Part shown: positions 6,587 to 8,237 of the stretch, piece after piece
How positions within the stretch are numbered: the first letter of the stretch is position 1
Layout of the letters: the number at the start of each line of letters is the position of its first letter
NCBI GenBank assembly: GCA_029821215.1
Contig: JALGTV010000046.1
Span: 1 to 8,237 of the forward strand
DNA: 8,237 nt
Source of the DNA: Candidatus Zipacnadia bacterium
GTDB lineage: Bacteria > Armatimonadota > Zipacnadia > Zipacnadales > Zipacnadaceae
Direction of reading: 5' to 3'
The notes under the pieces: model-generated
What the model saw: the letters and a program-made list of their open reading frames with translations, nothing else
Databases searched by the model: none
Told to the model about the DNA's origin: nothing
Program-made: the position numbers and the translations under genes

Positions 6587-7603
6587 ATGAGGCATCCGAA
6601 AAGGTATAACTGGATAGGCTGGCTGTTGGTCATTGTCCTGATAGTTAGTTATCAACCGCTCAGTGATTCGATAGATACCCAACGACTGGTACTGGGCGTG
6701 AAGCGGCCTATGGCGCTGACGAAAATCGTCGAGTTTGACCCCACCGCGATAACTGGAGTAATAGCGGGGGCCATCCTGGGTGGCTTTCGGGAAATGGCCG
6801 CCAGTATGCTGTGGCTTAAACTTGATACCATGTGGCACTCGGGCAAAGTGCACTGGTTTGAGGGGCTCCATGTTATGCGAACTGTCACTCTGCTGGACCC
6901 CCATTGGTTGGAACCGTGGCGAGTGACCGGTTGGCACCTGGCTTATAACCTCTATGTAGAAACCGACGATCCTGATCACCGCGCTTTGCTGTTAGAAAAA
7001 GGCATTAGCGCGCTCAAAGAGGGTATCTCCTGGAACCCAGATCGCTACGAATTATACTTTGAATTAGGTTGGACTTATTATGATAAGTTAGACGATTTTG
7101 AGGAAGCTACCAAGTGGTTCCGCTACTGTCTGCAATTTGAACATCCCGAGTATATTGAACGGCTAATTGCCCATGCTTATGAACGTCTTCCTGACATCCC
7201 CAAGGCCCTGGACTGGTACGACTACTGCCTGAAACGAAGACCGTCGGATCGGACTGCCAAGGGAGCGACACTGACCATTCGCGAGCGTTATCTTCCCGCC
7301 TGGCAGCTAATGGAAGCTGGTCGGTACGACGAGGCCATCGCAGAAGTCAACAAGTATTTGACGGTGGAGCCTAAAAACCGTATCGCACTGCACCTAAAAG
7401 CCCATATATACGAACAAGCGGGCAATCTGGCGAAAGCCTTGGATATGTGGAAGTTGGCTGCCGAGACGGCAGCGCTTGACGACCTGGCCCGCCGCAAAGT
7501 AGCCGATATCAGTGCCCAGCTTGGGCGGCCGGTCCCCCACACCCCTACTTACATTCTCCAGCAGCGGGCCCCTCAACAGATGGCCCCCACTTTTCGCCGT
7601 TAG
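6587..7603 (+). CDS. Membrane-anchored TPR protein, third gene of the ABC operon
   Basis: This 338-aa protein has a basic N-terminus (MRHPKRYNW), one membrane anchor at about 10-24, then the segment GGFREMAASMLWLKLDTMW (65-83), and from about 95 to 300 helical TPR-like repeats. These include YELYFELGWTYYDKLDDFEE, IERLIAHAYERLPDIPKALD, QLMEAGRYDEAIAEVNKYL and LHLKAHIYEQAGNLAKALDM. The C-terminal tail is Pro/Gln-rich. With a single N-terminal anchor the repeats could face either side; a periplasmic or cytoplasmic scaffold are both possible. ATG 6587 is preferred: GAGG lies 9 nt upstream and the start is 16 bp after the permease stop. A TTG at 6536 would add 17 residues overlapping the permease. 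GFRG/GFRE-x-x-A-x-x-LW proteins with TPRs recur beside ABC-2 modules in related phyla (family knowledge), so a joint function is likely. No defined role is known to me. Confidence 0.88.
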   Translation: MRHPKRYNWIGWLLVIVLIVSYQPLSDSIDTQRLVLGVKRPMALTKIVEFDPTAITGVIAGAILGGFREMAASMLWLKLDTMWHSGKVHWFEGLHVMRTVTLLDPHWLEPWRVTGWHLAYNLYVETDDPDHRALLLEKGISALKEGISWNPDRYELYFELGWTYYDKLDDFEEATKWFRYCLQFEHPEYIERLIAHAYERLPDIPKALDWYDYCLKRRPSDRTAKGATLTIRERYLPAWQLMEAGRYDEAIAEVNKYLTVEPKNRIALHLKAHIYEQAGNLAKALDMWKLAAETAALDDLARRKVADISAQLGRPVPHTPTYILQQRAPQQMAPTFRR

Positions 7604-8067
7604 TTGGCAAGATTACCTCCTACATAGTTGTGTTACTTAGGTCCCTGATCCGACGGCACAAGAAAAGTTAGGGCATTGTAGATCTAAAAGAGGGAAACGC
7701 CACCGGGGTAACGGAAGTCTACCGCGCAGCAATATATTCTCGCTCAATGGTATCCACAAAGAAGACGATGACACTCCCGAACAGGAGGTAAAGGCCGAGG
7801 CCCAGCAACTGATACGCAATATGGGGCATGACGGAGGCTATATCATTGCTCCCGCCCCCGACATTCCCAAGGACATTCCCCCTGAGAATATTGCTGCCTT
7901 GATTGAGGTCTTGCCAGCTCAAGGGGACGTTTGATTCTGTGGTTGAGACGTAACGCGTAGCATTGTCATGGCCAGCCTGAGTACCAGAAGCCTCGGCTAA
8001 GCCGGGCCGCCCGTTCCGATGAGAGAAGGCTAATCGGGCCAGTGTTGCAGCCAGGTGAGGTATCTGG
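7604..8067. other. Region without an intact gene between the TPR gene and the tRNA promoter
   Basis: Apart from the URO-D remnant at 7737-7934 this stretch shows no supportable gene. All three plus frames are broken between 7604 and 7736, and no clear terminator with a T-tract follows the TPR stop. A short hairpin CTCGGC-TAA-GCCGGG at 7992-8006 (one G-T pair) lacks a T-run. The region looks like decayed coding DNA plus spacer. Confidence 0.5.
7737..7934 (+). pseudogene. C-terminal remnant of a uroporphyrinogen decarboxylase (URO-D) family gene
   Basis: In one plus frame the sequence reads TPEQEVKAEAQQLIRNMGHD, then GGYIIAPAPDIPKDIPPENI, then AALIEVLPAQGDV and a TGA at 7932-7934. This is the C-terminal end of URO-D superfamily proteins (HemE and the related corrinoid methyltransferases). 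That end normally reads 'GTPEEV..E....I....GGYI.APAHNI..D.PPENI.A..EA'. Only about 65 of the usual 340 or so residues are left. The frame is open back to a TAG at 7638-7640, but upstream of about 7737 the residues (basic, low similarity) do not resemble the family. The conserved His of the PAH motif is Pro here (APAPDI). No start or SD precedes it. It is a truncated relic rather than a working gene; the family call is firm, the exact subgroup is not. Confidence 0.75.
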
Positions 8068-8073
8068 TATAAT
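8045..8073 (+). promoter_or_regulatory. Extended -10 promoter for tRNA-Asn
   Basis: A perfect TATAAT (8068-8073) is preceded by TGG, giving an extended -10 (TGnTATAAT), with TTGCAG (8045-8050, 3/6) 17 bp upstream. It points towards the tRNA, which starts about 83 nt after the implied start site near 8080. Confidence 0.6.
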
Positions 8074-8099
8074 AGGTATGGTAGCGCGAGTCTACTACT

Positions 8100-8139
8100 G
8101 TATGCCACACCATTCTCAACTCCCATTGTTGTGGCATAC
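8100..8139 (+). repeat. 10-bp perfect inverted repeat (hairpin) in the tRNA-Asn leader
   Basis: GTATGCCACA (8100-8109) and TGTGGCATAC (8130-8139) are exact reverse complements around a 20-nt loop. It lies between the promoter and the tRNA, ends 23 nt before it, and has no T-run, so it is not an ordinary intrinsic terminator. It could be a processing signal for the tRNA precursor, a protein-binding operator or a remnant of a small repeat. Confidence 0.6.
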
Positions 8140-8162
8140 TAATTGCGGAAGGTAGGGTGTAT

Positions 8163-8237
8163 TCCCCGGTAGCTCAACGGTAGAGCAACCGGCTGTTAAC
8201 CGGTTGGTTGGTGGTTCGAATCCGCCCCGGGGAGCCA
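8163..8237 (+). tRNA. tRNA-Asn (anticodon GTT), CCA encoded
   Basis: All four arms can be paired. The acceptor is TCCCCGG (8163-8169) with CCGGGGA (8227-8233), discriminator G8234 and encoded CCA 8235-8237. The D arm is GCTC/GAGC, and the anticodon arm is ACCGG-CTGTTAA-CCGGT, whose loop centre GTT decodes Asn. The variable loop is 5 nt, and the T arm is GGTGG-TTCGAAT-CCGCC (one G-T pair). Length is 75 nt with CCA. The gene ends exactly at the window edge, so downstream tRNAs or a terminator cannot be judged. Confidence 0.97.

Noticed and set aside
6551..6979. 142-aa minus-strand ORF opposite the permease/TPR junction
   Set aside because: Antisense to two well-supported genes, with no domain or SD.
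7992..8006. Hairpin CTCGGC-TAA-GCCGGG as an intrinsic terminator
   Set aside because: Followed by CCGCCC rather than a T-run and far from any intact gene end.
7719..8126. 135-aa minus-strand ORF ending in a hydrophobic helix-like segment (LLGLGLYLLFGSVIVFFVDT)
   Set aside because: It runs antisense to the URO-D family remnant, whose plus-strand frame has clear family motifs. No SD precedes either possible start, and the upstream half looks like random translation.
1..8237. CRISPR arrays, insertion sequences, phage or defence genes
   Set aside because: No spaced direct repeats, transposase motifs or known defence domains were seen on either strand.

Overview
The window reads as chromosomal DNA from a bacterium with moderate GC content. 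The best phylum guess is Armatimonadota or a neighbouring group. This rests on the prepilin-like protein at 3715-4482, whose N-terminus (FARARAKATETQCLSNIKQI) and H-X9-DG signature are of the DUF1559 style abundant in Armatimonadota and Planctomycetes-type genomes, and on the ABC ATPase/permease/TPR trio. It is an inference from protein style; no rRNA or marker gene is present.

Minus-strand half (1-4482). Reading leftwards there is a DUF1559 pseudopilin-like gene, then two tandem CNNM/CorC membrane proteins (423 and 424 aa) with DUF21, paired CBS and CorC_HlyC domains, then an M48-type membrane metallopeptidase. The peptidase start overlaps the stop of the second CorC gene by 4 bp (GTGA). The peptidase is broken: right after its HEVG the frame is lost, the second zinc histidine is absent, and the rest continues in another frame to the window edge. 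The first CorC gene and the pilin gene each have a plausible sigma-70 promoter of their own.

Divergent region (4483-4866). It carries back-to-back promoter candidates, one per strand, a possible 15-codon leader ORF before the pilin gene, and a perfect 12-bp palindrome close to the start of the ABC operon.

Plus-strand half (4867-7603). An ABC ATPase, an ABC-2 type permease (0 bp gap, strong SD) and a membrane-anchored TPR protein (16 bp gap) form a tight operon. The ATPase start is unusual: the conserved first strand of the fold is encoded upstream of the first ATG, in an open frame with no ATG, GTG, TTG or CTG. A strong SD lies ahead of an in-frame ATA.

Right end (7604-8237). A short C-terminal remnant of a uroporphyrinogen-decarboxylase (URO-D) family gene lies on the plus strand. 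It is followed by an extended -10 promoter, a long 10-bp hairpin in the leader, and a complete tRNA-Asn(GTT) with encoded CCA ending exactly at the window edge.

The strongest candidate for something little described is the ABC/permease/TPR module. The most concrete sequence anomalies are the ATPase start, the M48 lesion, the URO-D remnant and the tRNA leader hairpin.
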